Assembly (NCBI RefSeq): GCF_900110955.1
Contig: NZ_FOFR01000013.1
Location: 1-64,000, forward strand
Reading direction: 5' to 3'
Origin: Lentzea xinjiangensis
GTDB lineage: Bacteria; Actinomycetota; Actinomycetes; Mycobacteriales; Pseudonocardiaceae
DNA: 64,000 bases
Below, piece by piece: positions 1 to 8,588 of this stretch. The notes under the pieces are model-generated. The model ran no database searches, was not told the origin of the DNA, and worked only from the letters and a program-made list of their open reading frames with translations. Positions within the stretch are counted from its first letter, which is position 1, and the number at the start of each line of letters is the position of its first letter. A program made the position numbers and the translations under genes.

Positions 1-218
1 CGGAACAACCCGTACACGGTCTGCCAGGGACCGTAGTCGGGCGGGATGTCGCGCCACGGGGCACCGACGCGCACCCGCCATCGGATGCCGTCGATCAACT
101 GCCTTTTGCTCCACTTCGGTGGGCGGCCCGGCTTGGCGCCGACGGGCAGCAGCGGCTGCAACACAGCCCACTGCGCGTCGGTCAGGTCGGCCCGCCCCGC
201 TGCCGCTACGCTGGCCAC
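1..218 (-). CDS. IS5-family transposase, N-terminal part (runs off window)
   Basis: The minus strand from a GTG at 218 encodes 72 residues before the window edge. They match the N-terminal DNA-binding region (DUF4096) of IS5-family transposases: LTDAQWAVLQPLLP near the start, then GRPPKWSKRQLIDGIRWRVR and GAPWRDIP followed by WQTVYGLF. In this family the part outside the window would carry the DDE catalytic domain. The start is preceded by a perfect 14-bp inverted repeat (218-231 and 261-274), probably the end of the insertion element. Whether the rest of the gene is intact cannot be seen. An alternative is a solo transposase fragment. Confidence 0.85.
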   Translation of the reverse strand, partial: MASVAAAGRADLTDAQWAVLQPLLPVGAKPGRPPKWSKRQLIDGIRWRVRVGAPWRDIPPDYGPWQTVYGLF

Positions 219-274
219 GAGGTCTCCGGTACTGCAGGTTTGCTTGGTCGCTAACCCACTTACCGGAGACCTCG
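218..274. repeat. Perfect 14-bp inverted repeat at the transposase 5' end
   Basis: The arms are CGAGGTCTCCGGTA (218-231) and its exact reverse complement (261-274), with a 29-nt spacer. The outer arm is probably the terminal inverted repeat of the IS5-type element, which would put the element edge near 273. The inner arm touches the GTG start, so a transcript entering from outside could fold into a hairpin that hides the ribosome-binding region. The second element end lies outside the window, so no target duplication can be checked. Confidence 0.6.
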
Positions 275-325
275 CCACGTTCCGGCACCGACACGCCGCC
301 GATCACCTCACCTTTGAAACACGGG

Positions 326-1279
326 CTAGACCCAGCGCTTGACCTGGTCCCGTGGCCAGCCGGGATCGCCGTCGCGGGCGAACCCCGCCCAGGCCGCCGC
401 GATGTCGCCGCGGAACATGTCCGGCACGTCGGCGCCGTGGTGCGCCGGTGTCCTGGCGTAGACCGAACGGAACGCGCGTCCGTGCTCGCCGGCGAGCCTG
501 GTGGTCGGCCGCTGGAACAGTTCGGCGTCCTCGTCCTCGGTGTGGCACACCAGGAGGTCCACCCCGTACGGACCCACCAGCGGTGATCGCGGCAGCGTGT
601 CGCCGTCCACGACCGGTTGGTAGTGCACGACCCCCGGTTCCCCGGCTCGTTGCACCTCCGCGGCTTCCTCCGGCGTGAAGAACCGGCCGGCCAGGCTGTG
701 CGCGACCGCCCGGTGGAACAGCCCTCTCGCCAGGGGCATCACCATCAGGCTCGCGACCGTCTGCGCCCCGGACGACTGGCCGGCGACCGTGACGTTGCCC
801 GGATCTCCGCCGTATCCGCGGATGTTGCGCCGGATCCACCGGAGCGCGGACACGACGTCGAGCAGCCCGCGGTTGTGCGGAAACCCCTCCACGACGCCGT
901 ACCCGTCCCGCGCCAGCCGGTAGTTGCAGCTCACGAACACCACGCCGTGGCTCGCGAGGACGTCGCCCGCGTACTCCGGCTGTGCCGACGAGCCGACGGT
1001 GTTCGCGCCGCCGTGGACCCACAGGAGCACCGGCGCCGGACCGCCCGCCGCCGTCCAGACGTTCAGGGTGTGGGCGTCGCCGAACCGACCTGCCGGCTCG
1101 CCGTCGCAGTCCACCGGCGGGCGGAGGCGCAGCGGGCCGACGGGCGGTTCGGCGTAGCGGATGCCGAGGTGGGCGGTCGGCACCGGCTCCCCACCGAATC
1201 GATTCCAGCTCACTTCCGCACACCGTACGCCGGTCCCGCGCTCCACCAGGACGTGCTCTGCCGGGCGCCGCTTCCGCAC
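326..1279 (-). CDS. Compact type-B carboxylesterase
   Basis: This 317-residue alpha/beta hydrolase resembles the para-nitrobenzyl/carboxylesterase type-B family, which hydrolyses carboxylic esters. Visible features are the N-terminal GIRYAEPPVGPLRLRPP segment, LNVWT, the oxyanion-hole HGGA (about 89-92), the nucleophile elbow GQSSG (about 167-171, Ser169), an acidic stretch HTEDEDAELF and a late His in HHGADVP, so a full triad is possible. Typical family members are about 450-550 residues. The region after the nucleophile, where the lid normally sits, is much shorter, and the usual SEDCL motif before LNVW is missing. No signal peptide is seen. The start is a GTG. It lies 52 bp from the IS end, so IS-linked decay is possible. 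Confidence 0.75.
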   Translation of the reverse strand: MRKRRPAEHVLVERGTGVRCAEVSWNRFGGEPVPTAHLGIRYAEPPVGPLRLRPPVDCDGEPAGRFGDAHTLNVWTAAGGPAPVLLWVHGGANTVGSSAQPEYAGDVLASHGVVFVSCNYRLARDGYGVVEGFPHNRGLLDVVSALRWIRRNIRGYGGDPGNVTVAGQSSGAQTVASLMVMPLARGLFHRAVAHSLAGRFFTPEEAAEVQRAGEPGVVHYQPVVDGDTLPRSPLVGPYGVDLLVCHTEDEDAELFQRPTTRLAGEHGRAFRSVYARTPAHHGADVPDMFRGDIAAAWAGFARDGDPGWPRDQVKRWV

Positions 1280-1377
1280 CGCCCTCGGCTGCCGAACGAC
1301 CGCGCCCCACGGCGACGCCCCAGGTCAGCGGCGTCATCGCCGTTTGCGGGACGGGAGCCGCGGGATTCGTGACAATC

Positions 1378-1382
1378 GGAGG
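1378..1382 (+). promoter_or_regulatory. Ribosome binding site of the nSTAND gene
   Basis: GGAGG lies 14 nt before the ATG at 1397. The spacing is rather long, but no better-placed start codon exists in this frame nearby. Confidence 0.4.
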
Positions 1383-1396
1383 TCTGGGGGTGTGGC

Positions 1397-4300
1397 ATGC
1401 CAAGACGAGAACGCCCGCTGGACGCGGGCGACAGCGCACTGCTCCGATTCGCCCGCGACCTGCGGTTGTTGCGGGAGAGGGCGGGTTCGCCGACCTATCG
1501 GGAGCTGAGTGCGGAGACGCACTACTCGCCGGCGGTCCTGTCGCAGGCCGCCGCGGGGCGGAGGTTGCCGAGCCTGCAGGTGACGCGCGCGTACGTGCGG
1601 GCCTGCGGCGGAGCCGAGGACGAGTGGGAGGAGCGCTGGCGCGAGGTCGCCGCCGAGCTGGAACCACCTGAGCCCGCCGCGGAACCCGGCACCTCGCCGT
1701 ACGTGGGGCTGGCGGCGTTCCGGACCGAGGACGCCGAGCGGTTCTTCGGGCGGGAAGCGCTGATCCGGGAACTGGTGTCCCGCCTGGGCGAGCACCGCGT
1801 CGTGGTGGTCGTCGGCGCCTCGGGTTCGGGCAAGTCCTCGTTGCTGCGGGCCGGGCTGGTCCCGAGCTGGCCCGGCCCGGTCGTGCTGTTCACGCCGGGC
1901 GCGCACCCGCTGGAGGAGTGCGCGATCCACCTCGGCCGGTACGCGGGCGCGCCGACGGATCCGCCCGCGGAGGACAGCCGGTGGCTGCACCGCTCGGTGC
2001 GGCGGGTGGTGCCGGACACCACCGAGCTGGTGTTCGTGGTCGACCAGTTCGAAGAGGTCTTCACACTCTGCCGCGACCAGGGGGAACGGGTCCGCTTCAT
2101 CGACCAGTTGCTGACGGCGGCGCGGGCAGGGAACAGCGGGTGCCGGGTCGTGCTCGGCGTGCGCGCGGACTTCTACGCCCACTGCACCACGCATCCCGAT
2201 TTGGTCGAGGTGCTGCGCGACGGGCAGGTCACGGTCGGGCCGATGACGGCCGACGAGCTGCGGCTCGCCGTCGTGCAACCCGCGGTCCGCGCGAGGTGCA
2301 CCGTCGAGACGGCGCTGGTGACGCGCATCGTCGCCGAGGCCTCCGGACAACCGGGGGTGTTGCCGCTGCTGTCCCACGCGCTGCTGGAGACGTGGCGGAG
2401 GAGGCGGGGCACCACGCTGACCCTGGCGGGGTACGAGGCCGCGGGCGGCGTCGAGCACGCGGTCGCGCACACCGCCGAGGCCGTCTTCGCGGATCTTCCG
2501 CCGAACGGCAGCGCATCGCCAAGCAGCTGTTCCTGCGCCTCTGCGCGCTCGGGCAGGGCACGGAGGACACCAAGCGCAGGGTGAGCCGCGCGGAGCTGGA
2601 CTTCGCCGGTGAGGACACGCGGGCGGTGCTGGAGAGCCTGGCGGCGGCGCGCTTGGTCGTGCTGGACCGGGACGGCGTGGAGATCGCGCACGAGGCCCTC
2701 ATCCGCTCGTGGCCGCGGCTGCGCGGGTGGCTCGCGGAGGACCGCGACGGGCTGCGCGTCCACCGCGGCATCACCGAGGCGACCGCGGAGTGGCTCGCGC
2801 TGCACCGCGATTCCGGTTCGCTCTACCGCGGCGTCCGGTTGCAGGTGGCACGGGAGTGGGCCGGTTCGGGGGCGTTGCTCAGCCCCGCCGAGCAGGACTT
2901 CCTGAGCTCGAGCGCCGCCGCGCACTCGGCGGAGCAGGCCGCGGCCCGGCGGCGGGCGCGGCGGCTGCGGCAGCTCCTCGGTGTGCTCACGGCGCTGCTC
3001 GTCGTGGCCGCCGGGACCCTCGGCTACGCGCTCGACGCCGGGCGGACCATCGCGGGGCAACGCAACGTCGCGCTGTCGCAGAAGGTCGCGGGAGAGGCCG
3101 CGTCGTTGCGCACCAGCGACTCGGGCCTCGCGGCCCAGCTCGGCCTGGCGGCCTTCCGGGTGGCGCCGACCGTCGAGGCGCGCAGCAGCCTGCTCAGCGC
3201 GGCGGCGGGCCCGGTCGCCACCCGGCTGCCCGGTCACGACGACATCGTCCAGGCGCTGGCGATCAGCGCCGACGGGCGGTTGCTGGCCTCGGTGGGCGCG
3301 GACCGCACCACGCGGCTGTGGGACATCGCCGACCCGCGCCACCCGGTCCAGCTCGCCGTGCTCACCGGGCACACCGGCACGGTCTGGTCGCTCGCGTTCC
3401 ACCCGTCGGGCGAGGTGCTGGTCACCACGAGCGAGGACAGGACCGTCCGGCTGTGGGACATCACCGATCCGCGCCGCCCCGGTGAGATGAGGACGCTCAC
3501 AGCACATGAACGCCCTGTCGTGTCGTCCGCGTTCACGTCGGACGGCGCTCTGCTGGCCACCGCGAGCATGGACCACACGGTTCGTCTGTGGGACTTCACC
3601 GATCCGCGCGGGGTCCGGGAGGCCGGGACCATCACCGGGCACACCGCGGCCGTCACCAAGGTCGTGTTCAGCCCGGGGGAACGCACGCTGGCGACATCCG
3701 GCTGGGACCGCACCATCCGGCTGTGGGACGTGGCTGATCCGCGTGCGCCGCGGGAGCTGACGAGGGTGGTCACCGCCACGGACAAGCCGGGGTCGCTGGC
3801 GCTCAGCCCGGACGGCGACGTCCTCGTGAGCGTCGGCGCGGACCACACGGTCCACCTGTGGAACGTCGCCGATCCGGTGCGCCCGGAGGAACTGGCGGCC
3901 TTCAAGGTCGATGCCGGCTCGGTGCACGCGGTCGCGTTCAGCCCCGACGGCCGCTCGCTGGCCACCACCGGCCTCGACCGCACGGTGCGGCTGTGGGACA
4001 TCAGCACACCGCGCCGTCCGCACGAGCTGACGGTGCTGTCCGGTCACACCGGTCCGGTGCTGAGCGCGTGGTTCACCCCGGACGGCCGGACGCTGGCCAC
4101 GGCCGGGTTCGACCGCGTGGTGCGCCTGTGGGACCTCCCCTGCCCGGTGCTCACCGGGCACGACTCCGCCGTCTACACCGTGGCGTTCAGCCCCGACGGC
4201 CGTTTCCTGGCCACCGGCAGCTACGACGGCACCGTGCGGCTGTGGGACGTCACCGACCCCCGGCGGCCCCGGCGGCTGGCCCTGTCGACCGTGCACACCG

Positions 4301-5187
4301 CCGCGATCAACTCGGTCGCCTTCAGCCCGGACAACAGGGTTCTCGCGACCGCGAGCCTCGACCGCACGGCTCGGTTGTGGGACCTGACCGATCCGCAGCG
4401 CCTCCACGAGCTCGCGGTGGTGAACGCGCACACCGAAGCGGTGCAGTCGGTCGCGTTCAGCCCGGACGGGACCGCGCTGGCCACCGGCAGCGCCGACCAC
4501 TCGCTGCGGCTGTGGGACGTCACCAACACCCGGCAGCCGCGGCAGCTGGCGGTGCTGACCCAGGACACCGACCACGACAACGTCGAGTCCGTGGCGTTCA
4601 GCCCGGACGGGCGCACGCTGGCCGCGGGCACGACCGGGCGCGTCGTCCGGTTGTGGGACCTGACCGACCGGTCGCACCCGGCCGAGCTCCCGTCGCTGAA
4701 GGGGCACACCGACAGCATCAAATCGGTGGCGTTCAGCCCGGACGGGCACACCGTGGCCACCGGCAGCGGCGACCACACCGTCCGGCTGTGGAACCTCCTG
4801 GACCGGCGGCGCGGAGAGGAGATCGCGAGGTTCACCGAGCACACCGAGACCGTCCACGCGGTCGCGTTCAGCTCCGACGGCGGCACCCTCGCCACCGCCG
4901 GCGCCGACAACACCGCGCGGCTGTGGGACCTCCGCACCCCCGCGGCCCCCACCGAGCTGGCAGTCCTCAGTGGACACCCGACCCGGCTCTACGCGGTGGC
5001 GTTCCGCCCCGGCGACCGGGCGCTGGCCACCGGCGGCGAGGACCGCACGACCCGGCTCTGGGACACCGACACCGAGCGCGCGGCGAGCTGGGTCTGCGAG
5101 CACCTCCCGGCCCTCACCCCGGACCAGTGGGGTGAGCACTTCCCCGGGGTGGACTTCAGGTCGCCCTGCCCGCACCCAGGGTCGTGA
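1397..5187 (+). pseudogene. HTH-nSTAND1 ATPase-TM-WD40 protein, frameshifted near 2503
   Basis: The locus encodes an nSTAND1-type signal-transduction ATPase of about 1264 residues if repaired. The first part has a helix-turn-helix region (about 13-70), then an NTPase with Walker A GASGSGKSS (about 140-148) and Walker B VVDQFEE (about 214-220). The reading frame then shifts from frame 2 to frame 1 near position 2503. Adding one G to ...CCGCCGAACGG... would restore a continuous D-L-P-P-E-R-Q-R join. The second part continues the STAND region, one membrane segment (about 2976-3035) and 14 WD40 repeats from about 3235 to 5076, enough for two seven-bladed propellers. As read, the upstream frame stops at 2584. 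A sequencing error is as likely as a true mutation, because the downstream half shows no decay. Confidence 0.8.
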
Positions 5188-5230
5188 ACGACGGCCGGGC
5201 AGCCTTCCACGGGTTGCCCGGCCGTTGTTC
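5186..5230. terminator. Bidirectional terminator hairpin
   Basis: GAAC-G-ACGGCCGGGCA (5186-5201) pairs with TGCCCGGCCGT-T-GTTC (5215-5230), giving about 15 pairs plus one G-T wobble and a 13-nt loop. It sits between the convergent WD40 gene and the I36-like gene and can serve both. Confidence 0.75.
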
Positions 5231-5236
5231 ACCTGC

Positions 5237-5716
5237 TCAGCACACCCAGACCCCGTCCGCGTTGTAGGCGTCGTCGACGTACGGCTTCTCCTGCACCGCG
5301 GTGGAACGTTCGACCTCCTGCCAGCTCGAGCCGGTCCAGTTCATGAAGATGGACACCGTGCCCTGCGGCTTGTAGTTCCGGTACGACCGGACCTTGTCGC
5401 TCCACCCCATGTCGCCGATGTTCACGAAGCCGCAGTTCTGGAGGTCCAGCTGACGTCCGGACACGCTGAAGTTGTGCGAGTCGTAGAGGCAGAGCCAGCC
5501 GCCCGTGCACGGTCCCGCTTCGCGGATGACGGCCTCGACCCCGTTGGCCAGCCGCACGGAGTTCGCCGAGGTCTGCTGGGCGCCGGGATTGGCGGCGATC
5601 AGCCGATCGAGTGTGGACCGGGTCACCGCCGGCGCGGCCTGCGTCGTCGTGGACGTCAACGCGGACATCGTGGCCACGGCCGCGAAGACGACGCCGAACT
5701 TGTTGACAGTTTTCAC
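5237..5716 (-). CDS. Secreted peptidase inhibitor I36-like protein
   Basis: This 159-residue protein has a Sec signal peptide (MKTVNKFGVV..., cleavage near TQAAPA) and a mature region with a cysteine pattern and the GGWLCLYDSHNFSGR-like segment typical of actinobacterial peptidase-inhibitor family I36 proteins. The core reads CLYDSHNF, then DLQNCGFVNIG and DKVRSYRNY. Family members inhibit extracellular proteases. That role is inferred here. The GTG start has an AAGGGGGA ribosome site just upstream. It is the last of three same-strand genes for secreted proteins (7561 to 5237) and may be cotranscribed with them. Confidence 0.75.
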   Translation of the reverse strand: MKTVNKFGVVFAAVATMSALTSTTTQAAPAVTRSTLDRLIAANPGAQQTSANSVRLANGVEAVIREAGPCTGGWLCLYDSHNFSVSGRQLDLQNCGFVNIGDMGWSDKVRSYRNYKPQGTVSIFMNWTGSSWQEVERSTAVQEKPYVDDAYNADGVWVC

Positions 5717-5756
5717 AATTCCCCCTTGCTCACGGTTTCTTCCTGGTGGTTGTCCG

Positions 5757-6080
5757 TCATCCGCGCAGCGATCGGGCGATCAGCCCGGACGGCACGGTGC
5801 CCTCGTCCCCTCCGTCGACGCAGAACCGCTGACCCGACCCGTCGAGGCCGGACGCGACGCACGCGTCATCGCCCTCCGGCTGCCTGTTGACGATCGTGCG
5901 GATGACCGCGGCAGGACCGGTCAGGTTGTGCCAGTTCTCGCTCTGCGCCACGAGAACCTGCCCCACGTCGCCGGTGTGGAAGCAGGCCGAGCCGTTCAGG
6001 CACCACTGCGCCGCGCTCGCGGGTGTCGCGGTCACCAGGGCGGCGATCCCCATCACCGCGGCCATCGATGTCTTCCTCAT
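5757..6080 (-). CDS. Small secreted cysteine-containing protein
   Basis: This 107-residue product starts at ATG 6080. It has a clear signal peptide (MRKTSMAAVMGIAALVTATPASA) and a mature part that begins AQWCLNGSACFHTG. Four cysteines are visible, enough for two disulfides. I do not recognise a named family. The layout (Trp-Cys near the N-terminus, short, secreted) resembles small I36-like or spore-coat-type proteins of actinobacteria. It lies 17 bp downstream of the DUF4185 gene and 40 bp upstream of the I36-like gene on the same strand, so joint expression is likely. Confidence 0.6.
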   Translation of the reverse strand: MRKTSMAAVMGIAALVTATPASAAQWCLNGSACFHTGDVGQVLVAQSENWHNLTGPAAVIRTIVNRQPEGDDACVASGLDGSGQRFCVDGGDEGTVPSGLIARSLRG

Positions 6081-6097
6081 CCGTTCCTTCCCCCAAG

Positions 6098-7561
6098 TCA
6101 GCCGATCGGTTCGAGCAGCAGGTCGTCGACCTGCGCCCAGGTGTCCTGCCCGTCTCGCGCCCAGATGCCCGTGAAGACCTCGGCCCGCGGGTCGGTGGCG
6201 GTGAACTCGACCGAGAGCCGGCCGTAGGAGGGCAGCGAGCCGTACTCCTGTTCGGCGACAACGCCTCCACCACCAGGACGGCGCACGCCGAAGTAGCCGT
6301 CGCTCGTCGTGCCGGAGCTGCGCACCCAGCCGCTGAGCCGGTAGCGCGTGCCCGGCCGCACGACGACCTGCTGGAACAGGTCGTTCCAGCCGCTGGTGCT
6401 GCGGACCCAGCCGTTGTTCGCCCCCGTGCGCGCCAGCCCGAGCCCGTGGTCGACGCCGCCCTGCCCGGTGCTCCGCCACGCACCGGTGCGATGCTCGAAA
6501 CCGCCTTCCTGCAAGGCGTTCCCGTCAGCGGGCACGCTGTCCAGACGCATCAGCCGGACGTGGTACGGGTCCCAGCGCGACATCGCGAAGTGCAGCACCG
6601 GGCTCGTGGCGCTGTCGGGGTGCAGGAACGAGCCGTAGAGCCCGGGGTGGTCCTTCCCGTCGGCGACCACCTGACCGCCGGTCCACGGTCCCGCGGGATC
6701 GGGTGCGGTGCGCGCCACGATGGCCGCGCGGTTCTCGTCGAGGTGCAGCGCGACCCACCGGCCGAGCGCGGAGTTGTACTGCACCGAGAGCTCGCCGACC
6801 TGACCCGACATCACCGGGACGGCGCTGCCGGGAGCGCCGGTCCGCCAGCCGGAGCCGGTCCAGTACTGGTACGCGGCGAGGTTCAGCACCTCGTGCTCCG
6901 GCACCCGGCTCACGTACGCGTCGCCGAGCCTGCCGTTCGGCGTGCCGAACAGGTGGACGTAGCCGTCCCGGCGCACCATCGCGCCGAGCTGGAACGCGCT
7001 GCCACCACCTCGGTTGGCCCACCGCGCGGTGTCCGGCTTCGCCCAGGTCCTCCCACCGTCGTCGGAGTGGGCGAGACCCGCGTAGTTGGTCGTCCAGGTG
7101 CCCGCGGGTCCCCAGCTTTGGACCGACATGTAGTGGAGGTAGTCCCGCGACCCGACCGCGACCGCCGCGGTCGGGATGACGGTCACCTCGGGCACCGACG
7201 GGTCGCCGGGCAGGATCTGCGCGGCGTGGCCGGGGCGGTCGGTGACCATCGAGTCGATGCTCAGCCCGTCGGCGAGGTGGTGGTCGGTCGAGTGCGCGAG
7301 CGTGTTGAACCGCCAGTCCGCGGTCTCCGGACCGGCCCCGTGCCCACCCCAGCCGGCGCCGTAGGTGTCGCCGAACGCGATCGCCACCCTGCCGCGGCTG
7401 TCCCGCCACATCACCCCCAGGTCGGTGGCGTGCACCGCGAAGCGGCCGGCCGTGTCGTTGACGTCGCCCGCACCCCGGCCCGCGATCAGGCCCACGTCGT
7501 GGGCGTGGCCCGGCGGGGGCACGACGAGCAGCAGTGCGGTCGTGGCGAGATGAGCAAGCAC
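6098..7561 (-). CDS. Secreted DUF4185 protein with C-terminal carbohydrate-binding module
   Basis: This 487-residue protein begins at a GTG with an AAAGGTG ribosome site and has a short signal peptide ending near PGHAHD. Residues about 30-350 match DUF4185, a beta-propeller-like domain of secreted actinobacterial proteins. Visible marks are LGVMWRDSRGRVAIAFGDTYG, DSMVTDRPGHA and SDDGGRTW. The last 130 residues (EGGFEHRTGAWRSTGQGG ... YRLSGWVRSSG) look like a CBM4/9-type jelly roll that binds polysaccharide. A role in extracellular glycan handling is inferred; the catalytic activity of DUF4185 is not known to me. It heads a three-gene run of secreted products. Confidence 0.75.
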   Translation of the reverse strand: MLAHLATTALLLVVPPPGHAHDVGLIAGRGAGDVNDTAGRFAVHATDLGVMWRDSRGRVAIAFGDTYGAGWGGHGAGPETADWRFNTLAHSTDHHLADGLSIDSMVTDRPGHAAQILPGDPSVPEVTVIPTAAVAVGSRDYLHYMSVQSWGPAGTWTTNYAGLAHSDDGGRTWAKPDTARWANRGGGSAFQLGAMVRRDGYVHLFGTPNGRLGDAYVSRVPEHEVLNLAAYQYWTGSGWRTGAPGSAVPVMSGQVGELSVQYNSALGRWVALHLDENRAAIVARTAPDPAGPWTGGQVVADGKDHPGLYGSFLHPDSATSPVLHFAMSRWDPYHVRLMRLDSVPADGNALQEGGFEHRTGAWRSTGQGGVDHGLGLARTGANNGWVRSTSGWNDLFQQVVVRPGTRYRLSGWVRSSGTTSDGYFGVRRPGGGGVVAEQEYGSLPSYGRLSVEFTATDPRAEVFTGIWARDGQDTWAQVDDLLLEPIG

Positions 7562-8009
7562 AGCACACCTTTCCGACTCGTGGCCGCGGCCTCGCCGCGC
7601 GCGGTGCGGCGAGGGTTGTCAGCGGTCGACATCCGGGTGGGGGAACGATGGCAGCGCGAAGAGCCCGGCCCCGGATCCGGCGGCGCCGATGCATGTCGAT
7701 CCCGGACCGCGGCGGGGTGGGTCCGGCCGGGCGGTGAGCCAGGCTGCTACCCCCCGAAGCCGGTGGCGGCACGACGGTCGCCGCGCCTGGCACCGATGGC
7801 GTCGGCGGGACGTCTCAGGCGTGCCGCGGGCACTGCCCGCGTCCGGTTGCCGGGGAGGCACACCGGCGTCGTGCGAGCGGTCGCCTTCGCCCCGGCCGAT
7901 CGCACTGCGGCCACCGCGGGTGGATCACGCGGCCTTCCTGTGGCCGCCGTTCCCGGCATCGCCGCCCTGCCGGGGTGCCCGTCCCCGGTGGGCGGGCACC
8001 CGGCCGGGG
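7562..8009. other. 448-bp gap holding a WD40-like relic
   Basis: No convincing gene is present on either strand. The only recognisable content is a 90-nt stretch at 7841-7930 (plus strand) that translates as one degenerate WD40-like unit without a start, stop or neighbouring blades. The rest is proline/arginine-rich noise in all frames. Confidence 0.5.
7841..7930 (+). pseudogene. Relic of a WD40 repeat
   Basis: The plus-strand translation contains RLPGRHTGVVRAVAFAPADR followed by TAATAGGSR. This fits the strand pattern of the intact WD40 units 3-4 kb upstream (L-GHTG-V-AVAFSPDGRTLATAG-DR). The terminal RLWD and the following blades are missing. It probably remains from a deleted WD40 gene or from a recombination event. 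A chance match is possible. Confidence 0.4.
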
Positions 8010-8462
8010 TCACGGCCGGCTGAACGCGTGCGTGTTACCGCCCTTGCCGCCGCAGTTCTCGCCGGCGGACTCCGGCGCGACCATGTCGTTCACGACCGTC
8101 ATCTTGCCCGGGAAGCTGCGGTTCACCGGGTACACGACCTCGCTGAACGGCGACAGTTCCCTGGTCGGCGGGTACACGTACTGGCCGTTCGCACCCACCA
8201 CCACGCGGTGGATGAGAATCCGGTAGGCGCTCCAGTTCTTGTACCGGACCTCGCTGACGTAGTTGTCGTTGCCCGCGGCATGGCCCCTGATCTCGACCCA
8301 CACGGTGTCGTTCGGCCGGGGGTTGCAGGTGTGTTCGAAGATGCTGATCCCAGGGAAAGAACGTTCGAACACCGTCGCCTGCGCCGGCGCCGCGGACACC
8401 ACCGCCGCCGAACCCGCCGCCAACACCGCCGCGGCCACCGAAATCCGTCGCCTCGCACCCAT
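8010..8462 (-). CDS. Secreted protein of unknown function
   Basis: This 150-residue product has a signal peptide (MGARRRISVAAAVLAAGSAA..., cleavage near PAQA) and a mature domain of about 120 residues with only two cysteines (HTCNPRP and ENCGGKGG), which could form one disulfide. Aromatic and Val-rich strands (DTVWVEIRG, NDNYVSEVRYKNW, GQYVYPPTREL) suggest a beta-sandwich. I recognise no family. It stands 126 bp downstream of the 807-aa gene on the same strand, with a hairpin between them. Confidence 0.6.
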   Translation of the reverse strand: MGARRRISVAAAVLAAGSAAVVSAAPAQATVFERSFPGISIFEHTCNPRPNDTVWVEIRGHAAGNDNYVSEVRYKNWSAYRILIHRVVVGANGQYVYPPTRELSPFSEVVYPVNRSFPGKMTVVNDMVAPESAGENCGGKGGNTHAFSRP

Positions 8463-8482
8463 CGCCGTCCCCTCTCCGTTGC

Positions 8483-8502
8483 CGGCACCTCCGCAGGTGC
8501 CG
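8483..8502. terminator. Short intergenic hairpin
   Basis: CGGCACCT (8483-8490) and AGGTGCCG (8495-8502) form a perfect 8-bp stem with a 4-nt loop. It lies between two minus-strand genes and could end the 807-aa gene transcript or form part of the leader of the secreted gene that starts at 8462. Confidence 0.35.
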
Positions 8503-8588
8503 ACACCAGACCTACCGCGGCGACGTTGGTGACGATCGGTTCCCGCGACCGAACAACCAAAGTCCGATCAACCGGCGCGGAGCACTGA

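Noticed and set aside
2490-2515. Programmed ribosomal frameshift in the nSTAND gene
   Set aside because: No slippery heptamer or strong downstream structure is evident, and one added G restores the exact family sequence, so an indel is simpler.
2173-5232. Long open frame (1019 codons) opposite the WD40 gene
   Set aside because: It is the antisense shadow of GC-rich repeats: Arg/Gly/Val-rich, no domain, no ribosome site, and it repeats with the WD40 period.
7619-8013. Small minus-strand open frames in the gap
   Set aside because: They are Pro/Arg-rich, have no ribosome site and overlap the plus-strand WD40 relic.
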